Part shown: piece after piece, positions 26,552 to 34,497 of the stretch
How positions within the stretch are numbered: position 1 is the first letter of the stretch
Layout: each line of letters begins with the position of its first letter
Source of the DNA: UBA6398 sp963644855
Lineage (GTDB): Bacteria; Bacteroidota; Bacteroidia; Bacteroidales; Bacteroidaceae
Direction of reading: 5' to 3'
DNA: 64,000 nucleotides
NCBI GenBank assembly: GCA_963644855.1
Contig: CAVIQL010000002.1
Coordinates: forward strand, 62,001-126,000
Made by a program: the position numbers and the translations under genes
Notes under the pieces: model-generated
Seen by the model: only the letters and a program-made list of their open reading frames with translations
Database searches by the model: none
What the model was told of the DNA's origin: nothing

Positions 26552-26968
26552 TCATTGTCCTTTTATTTCCTTCTTCAACTCTGATGAAGAAATTCCTTCG
26601 GTTCTTGGCAGCACCACCACTCGTTTTCCATGCGCCTCACACCAGTTGAATGCTCTTTGAAATGCTTCATGATTTTGGTCGGGTCCCACTGCCAGAATAT
26701 CAAAGTCCACTTTTGTTACAATGTCGTCCACAGAAGAATAAACCACCACCTCGTCTACGTATCTTATGCTCTCCACCATGTAAACACGTTCTTGGGTGGA
26801 GCCCACAAGATGTGCTTCGGGTTTAAACTTCAATACCATGTCGGAGTCTTGCACTGCGACAATCACGTGGTTTTCTCCCTCGCCAAAGCATTTGCATTTC
26901 TTAAACAGGGCAACATGTCCCCAATGAAGGAGGTCGTAAACTCCCACTGTCAAAATTCTGTTGTTCAT
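26552..26968 (-). CDS. Glycerol-3-phosphate cytidylyltransferase-like nucleotidyltransferase
   Basis: Cytosolic enzyme of 138 aa with the nucleotidyltransferase signature HxGH (GVYDLLHWGH) near residue 15 and the C-terminal RTEGISSSELK motif that corresponds to RTxGISTT. TagD/Tarf-like proteins make CDP-glycerol, but the precise substrate (glycerol, ethanolamine or another phosphate) cannot be read from sequence. It precedes GH127 on the same strand. Confidence 0.8.
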   Translation of the reverse strand: MNNRILTVGVYDLLHWGHVALFKKCKCFGEGENHVIVAVQDSDMVLKFKPEAHLVGSTQERVYMVESIRYVDEVVVYSSVDDIVTKVDFDILAVGPDQNHEAFQRAFNWCEAHGKRVVVLPRTEGISSSELKKEIKGQ

Positions 26969-27144
26969 TATTTTCTAAAAGCAGTCCCTTTTTCAATATA
27001 TCCGGGACACATGCGGGGAGCTGTGCCTCTATCCAGATTTTTTGTGAGTTAATAGTGTTGTTGCCTACAAAATTATAAAAAATCTAATGCATTTCCCGTG
27101 TATTTGCCCTATTTCAGAACAGTTAATGCCATTTTTCGCAAGTC

Positions 27145-27272
27145 TTTTATGGGTTGCCGCAAAAGGGCTTTGAGGTGTGGCAAAAACAATATACGATATC
27201 GCGAAAATAATAACCGATATTTTTTAAACGATAACCGATATTTTTTTAAATATATCCGACATTAGAAAAACC
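27145..27272. repeat. Phased 21-bp repeat array (locus 8)
   Basis: Six blocks in the 439-bp gap between the cytidylyltransferase and the DUF2461 gene. Cores ATAACCGATATT at 27208 and 27229 and ATATCCGACATT at 27251. Leftward blocks end in GCGAAAA and GGCAAAAA. The block at 27229 is 22 bp because of one extra T. The rest of the gap holds promoter-like boxes for both genes (TAATTTTG, minus, 27068-27075; TAAATTTG, plus, 27341-27348). Confidence 0.82.
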
Positions 27273-27340
27273 ATATCCCGACGACGAAAAACCATCTGCA
27301 ATGCAGGGCGTGGAAAGGCGCATGGTAACGGGCTTTTTGC

Positions 27341-27348
27341 TAAATTTG
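27341..27348 (+). promoter_or_regulatory. Bacteroidota -7 box for DUF2461 gene
   Basis: TAAATTTG, 59 bases before the ATG at 27408. Confidence 0.5.
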
Positions 27349-27407
27349 CATCGCATCATTCCGCACCGAATGATGCCGACAAGGATTTAGGCATTAATTT
27401 AAGACAT

Positions 27408-28094
27408 ATGGCAATGAAACCGGTGGACAAGCGCTGCGCCACAGTGCTGAAGTTTTTGAATGAAATAGCGGCAAACAACGACCGCGATTGGTTTAAGGCA
27501 AACCGTGCCCTATACGACGAGGCGGCAGAGGCTTTCAAGGATATCACGGCGGGACTTATTGTGCGCATCTCAGAGTTTGAGCCGGAAGTGGAGCGTTTGT
27601 CGCCCAACGATTGCACCTATCGCATCTACCGCGACATACGTTTTTCAAACGACAAACGGCCCTTTAAAATCCACATGGGGGCATACATCAATCCCCACGG
27701 CAAGAAATCCATGCACGGTGGCTACTATTTTCATCTACAACCGCAAAACTGCTTAGCGGCAGGCGGTTGCTACTGTCTTGAACCCAAGGTGCTCAAAGCC
27801 GTAAGGGAAAGCATTGCCGACAATGTAGAAGAATTTGAGAACATTGTAGAGAATCCGGAATTCAAAAGCCTTTTTCCGGTGATTGGAGAGGAACGTCTGA
27901 AAACTGCGCCCAAAGGTTTTCCAAAAGATTTCCCGCATATGGAATACCTCAAGCCAAAAGATTATTCCGTAAGCACACCCTTGCGCGACGCCGAAGTGCT
28001 TGCCCAAGGTTGGGAGGAACATGTGGTTGAAATATTCCGCAAAATGAAACCGATGCTCGACTTTGTAAATTTCACGGTAGACGATTACGAATAA
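27408..28094 (+). CDS. DUF2461 family protein
   Basis: Product of 228 aa matching DUF2461: NNDRDWFKANR near the N-terminus, YRIYRDIRFSNDKRPFK, then GGYYFHLQP and the basic KGFPKDFPH segment. No signal peptide or membrane helix. The biochemical role of the family is unknown. The alternative start at 27414 differs by two codons only. A strong terminator follows immediately. Confidence 0.9.
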   Translation: MAMKPVDKRCATVLKFLNEIAANNDRDWFKANRALYDEAAEAFKDITAGLIVRISEFEPEVERLSPNDCTYRIYRDIRFSNDKRPFKIHMGAYINPHGKKSMHGGYYFHLQPQNCLAAGGCYCLEPKVLKAVRESIADNVEEFENIVENPEFKSLFPVIGEERLKTAPKGFPKDFPHMEYLKPKDYSVSTPLRDAEVLAQGWEEHVVEIFRKMKPMLDFVNFTVDDYE

Positions 28095-28095
28095 A

Positions 28096-28119
28096 AACGG
28101 CGCGAAAATTCGCGCCGTT
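28096..28119 (+). terminator. Terminator after DUF2461 gene
   Basis: Arms ACGGCGCGAA and TTCGCGCCGT with a two-base loop; GC-rich. It probably also serves the convergent nitroreductase gene. Confidence 0.8.
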
Positions 28120-28150
28120 CTCATATATATTTTAAGGTAATACCACGCCT

Positions 28151-28786
28151 TTATTTTTTCGCGCTATATCCCACCACATTGTTGAGCATAGGAATTTGTT
28201 TTGCTCCGAGATTAAGTTCCTTTGTCAGGGTTTCGTTGTCCATAGTTGCCCTTGGGCAGCACGCCCAACCCTCGGCGGAGCAAATCAAGCAAATGTTTTG
28301 GCTCACATAGCCAGCATCGGCGAGTCCAAACTTGTTTGGCATATCTCCAAACTTGTCGCCGTTGCTCACAAGCACGAGCGAGAGCGGAGCTTTTGCCGTA
28401 AATTCCTGTCCTTTTGCCACAGCAGAGCGCAGATCCTTGTTTGAGCGGCGTTCAAGAGTGTTGGTTTCAGGATTCCAATAGTATGCGCCGTCCTTGCGCA
28501 CCACATAGATTTCCACATCCTGCCTGTTCATAGCCGAAGGTGCGGTGCGTTTTCCGTCTTTACGGTTAATGCCGTTTGCAGCCCAAAGCAGAGTAGACAA
28601 ATCTTTGTTAGAAAATTCCTTGTCAGCCGTTTCGCGTTCGGAATGTCGGTTTTGCAGAGCCGCGATAAGCGTAGTTTTCAACGATTTGTCGGGTTTGGGC
28701 AAAGCAATATTGTCTTGCGCGGCGCAAGAAACAGATAAAAACATTGCCGCAACAAGCGGCAGCTTGCGTAGAATGCTTGGTTTCAT
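28151..28786 (-). CDS. SagB/ThcOx-type nitroreductase lipoprotein
   Basis: Product of 211 aa. A lipoprotein signal (SVSC, Cys21) places it in the envelope, unusual for an FMN nitroreductase fold. Family marks are the NRHSERETADKEFSNKDLSTLLWAANG segment (the flavin-binding R-x-R/S region), NRQDVEIYVV and the C-terminal MLNNVVGY. It resembles the stand-alone SagB-like oxidoreductases of Bacteroidota. Substrate unknown; no cyclase or RiPP precursor is nearby, so a peptide-oxidation role is not supported. Confidence 0.8.
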   Translation of the reverse strand: MKPSILRKLPLVAAMFLSVSCAAQDNIALPKPDKSLKTTLIAALQNRHSERETADKEFSNKDLSTLLWAANGINRKDGKRTAPSAMNRQDVEIYVVRKDGAYYWNPETNTLERRSNKDLRSAVAKGQEFTAKAPLSLVLVSNGDKFGDMPNKFGLADAGYVSQNICLICSAEGWACCPRATMDNETLTKELNLGAKQIPMLNNVVGYSAKK

Positions 28787-28873
28787 TTTTAGATTAGTTT
28801 TTGTTGTGATGGCTAAGGTACGAATTTTCCGCGCAATACGTCATTGAAACCATAGTATTTATAGTTAAAAAAA

Positions 28874-28960
28874 CTCCAAGGCATCTTGTTTAAATCAGAT
28901 GCGACGGAATTTAAATTACATGGCTCGGAGTTTTCACGATATCCCATGTCGTGAAAACCA
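28874..28960. repeat. Phased 21-bp repeat array (locus 9, second core class only)
   Basis: Four blocks at 28874, 28895, 28916 and 28937. The first two carry CTCCAAGGCATCTTG and TCAGATGCGACGGAA, which are in inverted relation; the next has ATGGCTCGGAG. Spacers are GTTTAAA, ATTTAAA and GTTTTCA. No AATGTC-type core is present, so this is a partial form of the composite array. Confidence 0.72.
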
Positions 28961-29035
28961 TATGTTTTGATGCAAAAATATCATGCCGTGTGAAACAAAA
29001 ACTGCGGTAAGAATTTGTGCGCATAAAGAATTGTC

Positions 29036-29043
29036 TAACTTTG
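29036..29043 (+). promoter_or_regulatory. Bacteroidota -7 box for the LuxR-type gene
   Basis: TAACTTTG with 25 bases to the ATG at 29069, the same spacing as at four other genes in the window. Confidence 0.6.
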
Positions 29044-29068
29044 CAGTCGGTATATCAGCAACACAAAA

Positions 29069-29698
29069 ATGGACATTCACCACTCCCAAATGGGACATAA
29101 GCCACAGATAGCCGTTGTGAGCCGCAACACTCTTGCTGCCAGCGGACTGGCGTCGCTTATCGAGAGCGTAATGCCCATGGCCGAGGTGAGAGTGTTTAAT
29201 GCCATGACCGAAATACACGAGAGCGAGATGGTGAAATTCGTGCATTTCTTTATTTCAACGAAGACTCTGTTGGAAAATCCCGACATTTTTGCTTCGCTAA
29301 GCCACAAAACCATCGTTATAACCGACGGCGCACGCCCAGCAACCATTCCTGCGTGTTTTCGCACGCTTGATGCCACGCTCGACAGCCGTTCGCTTTTGCG
29401 CGAATTCCTTAAACTCGCCGAGTTGGCGCATTCGGGCGGACGCAAATTGCCTGCCGAAATGGCGTCGAAGCATGCGGGCGAAACCAAACCCCAAGAACTC
29501 ACGCCGAGAGAGATTGAAGTGCTGCGCGAATTGGTGCTCGGAAATATAAACAAGGAGATTGCCGACCATTTAAACATTAGTCTCACAACAGTAATCACCC
29601 ATCGCAAAAACATAATGGAAAAGCTCCATGCCAAATCGGTTGCCACACTCGCAATCTACGCCGTGATGCATGGAATAGTGCCTGCCGACAAAATTTGA
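29069..29698 (+). CDS. LuxR-type regulator with degenerate receiver domain
   Basis: Product of 209 aa. The C-terminal LuxR helix-turn-helix (about 140-205) is typical: ELTPREIEVLRELVLGN..KEIADHLNIS and TVITHRKNIMEKL. The N-terminal 120 residues follow a receiver-like pattern but lack the acidic pair (SRN instead of DD) and the phosphoacceptor Asp. It is therefore probably not controlled by a histidine kinase. No kinase gene is adjacent. Its target may be the downstream hydrolase cluster, which is only an inference from position. Confidence 0.82.
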   Translation: MDIHHSQMGHKPQIAVVSRNTLAASGLASLIESVMPMAEVRVFNAMTEIHESEMVKFVHFFISTKTLLENPDIFASLSHKTIVITDGARPATIPACFRTLDATLDSRSLLREFLKLAELAHSGGRKLPAEMASKHAGETKPQELTPREIEVLRELVLGNINKEIADHLNISLTTVITHRKNIMEKLHAKSVATLAIYAVMHGIVPADKI

Positions 29699-29941
29699 TT
29701 GCTTCACACGGAAACTCCACGCGTTACAACGCAACACAAGCCGCACATTTTTGAGGATAAATGTGAAACAATCACAGCAATTTGTGAAACTACGAAAACA
29801 ATGGCGCACCGTATTTTTGCAATCAGAAACGTTCAACGAAAAAACTAAAAGAAAAAGAGCGTATCATCTGATTATCCCGCACCCAAAACAGAGCAATTGT
29901 TCACGGTATGGGAAACTCTCTTAAACTATTAAGACATAAAA

Positions 29942-30931
29942 ATGACGATGGAAAAGCAAAAAATCGAAATGACCGAAGTGTGGGACAAAACATTCCCGCA
30001 AAGTGCAAATGTAAAGCATAGCAAAGTGCAATTTCCCAACATCTATGGCATAACACTCGCAGCCGATCTTTACATTCCCATAAAACAACAAGACAAGATG
30101 CCGGCAATAGCCGTTTCCGGGCCATTTGGTGCAGTCAAGGAGCAATCTTCAGGACTTTATGCCCAAGAATTGGCCGAGCGCGGCTTTATTGCGCTTGCCT
30201 TTGACCCTTCGTTTATAGGCGAGAGCGGAGGAGAACCGCGCTATATGGCTTCGCCCGACATAAATACCGAAGATTTTTGCGCCGCAGTTGACTTTCTTTC
30301 TACCAATCCCGCAGTTGATGCTTCACGAATAGGCATCTTGGGAATTTGCGGTTGGGGAGGAATGGCAATAAATGCCGCTGCTGTTGACACAAGAATAAAA
30401 GTTACCGTAGCGTCAACCATGTATGATATGACTCGTTTCAGAGCTAATGGATATTTCGACGCAGACAATAGCGCCGAAAAACGATATGCCACACGCGAAA
30501 GGCTTTGCGCACAACGCACCGATGACTTTAAAAACGGTAACCACAAACTTGCCGGCGGTTTGCCCGCACCCGAACAACTTACTGGCAAAGAACCGCAATT
30601 TGTAAAGGAATATGTGGACTACTACAAAACCAAACGTGGTTACCATGTGCGTTCACTTAATTCCAACAACGGCTGGAGCATGGTTTCTTTACTTGCGTTC
30701 ATCAATAGTTCCATACTTTTGCGCAGCGACGAGATACGTAGTGCGGTGCTTGTGGTACATGGAGAAAAAGCCCACAGTCGTTATTTCGGCGAAGACGCAT
30801 TCAAGAAACTCAAAGGCGATAACAAAAAACTCTACATCGTTCCTGGAGCAACACATACTGACCTTTATGACCGCAAAGACGTTATTCCTTTTGACGAAAT
30901 AGAAGATTTTCTGCGCAAGAACCTAAAATAA
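29942..30931 (+). CDS. Alpha/beta hydrolase with Cys nucleophile (dienelactone hydrolase-like)
   Basis: Product of 329 aa without a signal peptide. The nucleophile elbow is GICGWGG, with Cys136 in place of Ser, as in dienelactone hydrolases and YcjY-type proteins. The His is in GATHTDLYD near the C-terminus. A 243-bp leader region before it shows no clear -7 box. It starts a co-oriented cluster with the CMD-cupin and flavodoxin genes; the next ORF begins nine bases after its stop. Substrate unknown. Confidence 0.82.
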   Translation: MTMEKQKIEMTEVWDKTFPQSANVKHSKVQFPNIYGITLAADLYIPIKQQDKMPAIAVSGPFGAVKEQSSGLYAQELAERGFIALAFDPSFIGESGGEPRYMASPDINTEDFCAAVDFLSTNPAVDASRIGILGICGWGGMAINAAAVDTRIKVTVASTMYDMTRFRANGYFDADNSAEKRYATRERLCAQRTDDFKNGNHKLAGGLPAPEQLTGKEPQFVKEYVDYYKTKRGYHVRSLNSNNGWSMVSLLAFINSSILLRSDEIRSAVLVVHGEKAHSRYFGEDAFKKLKGDNKKLYIVPGATHTDLYDRKDVIPFDEIEDFLRKNLK

Positions 30932-30940
30932 TCAACCGAT

Positions 30941-32098
30941 ATGGCTAAAATCTTTACCGCAGTGCTGACATTGGCACTAACATTACAGATATCTTTCATA
31001 CAAGCACAAGTTATGCAAGAAGGAAATGGCCACAAATTAACTGCAAAAACGACAAAAAAAATGGAAAACGCATTAACCGAAAAACAACAATGCATGGCAG
31101 CTATCGCATGTTTGGAAGCCAAGGGCGACATAACGAACCTTGAAAAAGCGATAAGCGCCGGACTCGACAGCAAACTCACCATAAATCAAATAAAAGAAGC
31201 TTTGGCGCAACTTTATGCCTATACAGGTTTCCCGCGAAGCCTTAATGGTTTGACGGCATTGCAGAATGTTTTGAAAGAACGCCAATCCCAGGGAATTTCC
31301 GACGCAGAAGGGACAGACGCAAACGCATTGCCGGCAAATTACAACGCACTTGCGCAAGGCTCCGAGGTACAAACGCGCCTTTGCGGGGGAAAACCTTTCA
31401 ACTACACCTTTTCTCCTTCCACCGATTACTATCTTAAAGCACATTTGTTCGGAGATATTTTTGCCCGCGACAATCTTACGTTTGCCGAGCGCGAACTTGT
31501 TACGGTTTGTGCGCTTTCGGGAATGAAAGGTGTGGGAGCGCAATTGAAAGCTCACGTATATGGCGCGCGCAACATGGGACTTTCCTACGACGAGATACAC
31601 GCTATTCCTGGCGTGCTCAAAGAAAAAGTGGGCGATATTGAAGCCTGGCGTGCCGCAAAGGCTATAAGCGAACATTATAACGAACCTTTTGAAGAGGGCG
31701 AACCGATTGAAGAAATGGTTTTCCCAAAAGGGGAGCCCAACACGGCTTATGCCCAATATTTCATAGGCAACAGTTATCTTGCCCCGCTTTTAAAAAACGG
31801 CGCGCTGCCTATGTCGAATGTTACTTTCGAACCTCGTTGCCGCAACAATTGGCATATTCATCACAAAGGCGGTCAGATTTTGATTTGTGTGGGAGGTCGC
31901 GGCTGGTATCAGGAATATGGTAAACCGGCGCAGCCATTAAAACCGGGCGATGTGGTGAATATTCCTGCCGAGGTGAAACATTGGCATGGCGCTGCCAAAG
32001 ATTGTTGGTTTCAGCACATAGCTATTGCCGTTCCCGCCCAAGATGCGAGCAACGAGTGGCTCGAGCCGGTGAGCGACGAGGAATATGATAAACTTTAA
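30941..32098 (+). CDS. Secreted carboxymuconolactone decarboxylase-like / cupin fusion
   Basis: Product of 385 aa with a signal peptide (about residues 1-22). Two CMD-like alpha-helical units occupy about 40-130 and 150-245; the second has RELVTVCALSGMKG and HVYGARNMGLSYDEI. A C-terminal cupin (about 285-375) has the metal-binding pattern WHIHHKGGQILICVGGRGWYQ and PAEVKHWHG. CMD-like proteins range from decarboxylases to peroxidase-type redox proteins. It lies between the hydrolase and flavodoxin genes, which suggests a shared envelope redox or detoxification job. Confidence 0.83.
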   Translation: MAKIFTAVLTLALTLQISFIQAQVMQEGNGHKLTAKTTKKMENALTEKQQCMAAIACLEAKGDITNLEKAISAGLDSKLTINQIKEALAQLYAYTGFPRSLNGLTALQNVLKERQSQGISDAEGTDANALPANYNALAQGSEVQTRLCGGKPFNYTFSPSTDYYLKAHLFGDIFARDNLTFAERELVTVCALSGMKGVGAQLKAHVYGARNMGLSYDEIHAIPGVLKEKVGDIEAWRAAKAISEHYNEPFEEGEPIEEMVFPKGEPNTAYAQYFIGNSYLAPLLKNGALPMSNVTFEPRCRNNWHIHHKGGQILICVGGRGWYQEYGKPAQPLKPGDVVNIPAEVKHWHGAAKDCWFQHIAIAVPAQDASNEWLEPVSDEEYDKL

Positions 32099-32129
32099 GA
32101 CTGATATTTTTATCATCAACTAAATCATT

Positions 32130-32726
32130 ATGAAATTACTAAGGATTGTGTGTGCAACATTGTGCCTGCTCGTTTCGGCGGGCTGCAATGGCGCGAAACA
32201 AAAAACAGGAAAAATGGAAAAAGGAAAGGTGTTGGTTGTGTTTTTCTCGCATGCCGGCGAGAACTATGCCGTTGGCAATATCAAAGTTGGCAATACAAAA
32301 ATCGTTGCAGACTATATTAAAGCCATTGGTGCCGACGAATTTGAAATAGTTGCCGACAAGGATTACGCAAAGCCCTACAAGGAACTCACGGAAATCGCGA
32401 AAAAAGAGAGCGAAGACGGAGAGTTTCCCCCGTTTAAGGGAGAAATCAAAAATCTCGACGAATATTCCACAATTTTTGTGGGCGGACCTATTTGGTGGGG
32501 TACGTATCCGAGGGTAATGTTCACGTTCTTCAAAAAATATAATCTTGACGGCAAAACAATAATTCCCTTTTCCACCCACGAAGGGAGCGGTTTGGGAAGC
32601 GTGGTTGAGGATTTGAAAGCGCTTTATCCCAAGGCAGAGATAAAAGGTGCTTTTTCAATCTACGGCCATGAGGTGCGCAAGGGAAAAGCCAAGGTTGAAA
32701 AATGGCTCAAAGGCTTAGGCTATTGA
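32130..32726 (+). CDS. Flavodoxin-like lipoprotein
   Basis: Product of 198 aa with a lipobox (VSAGC, Cys19) and a flavodoxin domain (about 32-195). The FMN phosphate loop is FFSHAGENYAVG, and GGPIWWGTYPR and STHEGSGLGS are typical of the flavodoxin_4-type group. Envelope location is unusual for a classic flavodoxin. It closes the hydrolase/CMD-cupin cluster and is followed by a terminator. Confidence 0.85.
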   Translation: MKLLRIVCATLCLLVSAGCNGAKQKTGKMEKGKVLVVFFSHAGENYAVGNIKVGNTKIVADYIKAIGADEFEIVADKDYAKPYKELTEIAKKESEDGEFPPFKGEIKNLDEYSTIFVGGPIWWGTYPRVMFTFFKKYNLDGKTIIPFSTHEGSGLGSVVEDLKALYPKAEIKGAFSIYGHEVRKGKAKVEKWLKGLGY

Positions 32727-32764
32727 TTGGAAGTGCTTATTAAAGCAGCCACATCGGTGTGGCG

Positions 32765-32794
32765 AAACGGTCTGTCGGTCGACAGGCCGTTTTT
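32765..32794 (+). terminator. Terminator after the flavodoxin gene
   Basis: Arms AAACGG-CTGTCG and CGACAG-CCGTTT with one mismatch pair (T/G), followed by five T. Confidence 0.85.
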
Positions 32795-32870
32795 GTTTGC
32801 AGGTTTATCCCCCACCCTGCTTGTAGGCATTTTTTTGCGCGTAATGTTTGCGGCAACAAAGAGTGTTTTC

Positions 32871-32878
32871 TAAATTTG
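32871..32878 (+). promoter_or_regulatory. -7 box four bases from the AraC gene ATG (leaderless type)
   Basis: TAAATTTG followed by TTGC and the ATG at 32883. The same four-base spacing is found at 14033, 34498 and 51127. Confidence 0.6.
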
Positions 32879-32882
32879 TTGC

Positions 32883-33722
32883 ATGAATGCAAACAACAGT
32901 CCCGACTATGTGTTTTCCACAGACTTTTCCCAGGTAAACAATCCGCGTTTCCAGGGTTGGTGTTCCCATATGGTTTGTATTGAAGGCGAATGTAGTTTTC
33001 GGTTTAACGGCCGCAGTTTTCGCATGCAGGTAAACGATATTGCAATACTCGTTCTTCCCGACAAAATTGACCAACTTGAGGCGAGCGATGATTTGAAAGT
33101 GGAATACTTTGCTGCGCCAATGAAATTTCTCAACAGCCTTTTGCCGTCAAACAATTTCGGTATCGGCGGAAGCATAAGCCTTTTCAACGACCCCATAATA
33201 CACACGAGCGAAAGAGATGCGCAGCGTTTTTTGACGGATATCAATCTTATAAAGGAGAGAATGGACGAAACTTCCCACCCATTCCGTCGCGAGCTTTTGG
33301 GTAGCCTTTGTCTGATGATGATGTACGACTTGTTTTCGTTTCATTCCCGCCGCGACGATATGCAAACCGCCACCGACCGCTGCGCCTACGTTGTAAAAGA
33401 GTTGCTGCGGCTTTTGCGTGCAGGCAAATGCGCCACCGAGAGAAGCGTAGCGTATTACGCGGCACAGATGAACGTTACGCCACAATATTTGTCGAAAACC
33501 GTGAAACGCACAACGGGCAGCAGCGCCACATCGTTTGTCGACCGCTACACTGTGCCGATAATCAAACATTATCTTGACGATGAAAAACTGTCGCTCACGC
33601 AGATTGCCGACAAGATGAACTTTACTTCGCTGTCGTACTTTTGCAGATATTCAAAAAAGCTCCTTGGAATGACTCCGGGAGAGTATAGAATGAGCATACA
33701 ACCAAGAAAAAACAAACGGTAA
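32883..33722 (+). CDS. AraC-family transcriptional regulator
   Basis: Product of 279 aa. The N-terminal half has the cupin-like sensing fold expected of AraC proteins (GECSFRFNGRSFRM). The C-terminal AraC HTH (about 185-275) shows AAQMNVTPQYLSKTVKRTTG and the conserved second-helix signature LSLTQIADKMNFTSLSYFCRYSKKLLGMTPGEYR-type motif. It lies just after the hydrolase/CMD-cupin/flavodoxin cluster with its own promoter and may control that cluster, as similar pairs do elsewhere; no operator was identified. Confidence 0.88.
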   Translation: MNANNSPDYVFSTDFSQVNNPRFQGWCSHMVCIEGECSFRFNGRSFRMQVNDIAILVLPDKIDQLEASDDLKVEYFAAPMKFLNSLLPSNNFGIGGSISLFNDPIIHTSERDAQRFLTDINLIKERMDETSHPFRRELLGSLCLMMMYDLFSFHSRRDDMQTATDRCAYVVKELLRLLRAGKCATERSVAYYAAQMNVTPQYLSKTVKRTTGSSATSFVDRYTVPIIKHYLDDEKLSLTQIADKMNFTSLSYFCRYSKKLLGMTPGEYRMSIQPRKNKR

Positions 33723-33738
33723 TTCCGCCCTGTTTTTC

Positions 33739-33843
33739 TGCCTCAAAACATGGCTTTTCTAATATCGGATATTTTTTAAACAATGTCCGATATTTTTTAA
33801 ATAATGTCAGACATTATTTTTGCCATATCCTATATCACAAAAA
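33739..33843. repeat. Phased 21-bp repeat array (locus 10)
   Basis: Five blocks in the convergent gap between the AraC gene and the C_GCAxxG gene. Cores AATATCGGATATT (33760), AATGTCCGATATT (33781) and AATGTCAGACATT (33802), with CATGGCTTTTC and TTTTTGCCATATCC ends in inverted relation. Confidence 0.85.
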
Positions 33844-33919
33844 CGGCGCGGCATAAGCAGCGTATGAAACCGCACTAATGCCACACAAATTGCCGTTTCA
33901 AAACTTCAAAACCGGTTGC

Positions 33920-34384
33920 TCAATGCTCATGATGGCAATGGCAATGATGCACAAGGCCTTCGCGTTCCATCATATCGTACACCAATCGTCCCGCCGTGAG
34001 ACAACACAAATCGCAAGGCGTGAGTTTTTCGCGGCTTTTCAAATCCCTACACGCCGTAGAGCCGAGCCTTTCGCGAAAACCATTGAACAATTCGGCTGAA
34101 AAGCGTGCCGTTTTGTTGTCATCGCCCTCAGAGAGCAACCCCAACGCAAACACCGCGCCCGTCAAAGCACCACAAGTACCCTCGGCATGGGTTTTGCCAA
34201 TTCCTCCCGCGAAACCGGCACAAAGATGTTTGAGCGTATCGTCGTCAACCTCGTTGCCCACCGCAGCAAGTATGCCACAAAGAGTGGCAGCAGCGCAATT
34301 ATATCGCGCCTTGCGGCGCATCATTATCTGGCTGTCAATAGCCGTGTCGTTTATCTCAAACCCCAACTCTTTATTATCTGTCAT
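33920..34384 (-). CDS. C_GCAxxG_C_C family protein with His-rich tail
   Basis: Product of 154 aa. The family cysteine pattern is visible: NCAAATLCGILAAVG, then EGTCGALTGAVFALG and later CRDLKSREKLTPCDLCCLTAG. It ends in a HHCHCHHEH tail, a plausible metal-binding site. Such proteins are often linked to redox or membrane electron-transfer loci, but no function is proven. I start at the ATG at 34384 (MTDNKELGFEI); an earlier in-frame Met at 34402 is possible. Confidence 0.78.
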   Translation of the reverse strand: MTDNKELGFEINDTAIDSQIMMRRKARYNCAAATLCGILAAVGNEVDDDTLKHLCAGFAGGIGKTHAEGTCGALTGAVFALGLLSEGDDNKTARFSAELFNGFRERLGSTACRDLKSREKLTPCDLCCLTAGRLVYDMMEREGLVHHCHCHHEH

Positions 34385-34485
34385 AAATCTGATTGTTAGC
34401 AAATTGATGATTACAAAATTACATATTTTATTGGCACTTAGCCGATAAGATACAATTATTAACAGCCCCGTGTTGTAAATACTCT

Positions 34486-34493
34486 TAACTTTG
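34486..34493 (+). promoter_or_regulatory. -7 box four bases from the esterase ATG (leaderless type)
   Basis: TAACTTTG, then CATT and the ATG at 34498. Confidence 0.6.
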
Positions 34494-34497
34494 CATT

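Noticed and set aside
28151..28786. RiPP oxidase role for the SagB-like nitroreductase
   Set aside because: No precursor peptide, YcaO cyclodehydratase or maturation genes are adjacent, and the protein carries a lipoprotein signal.
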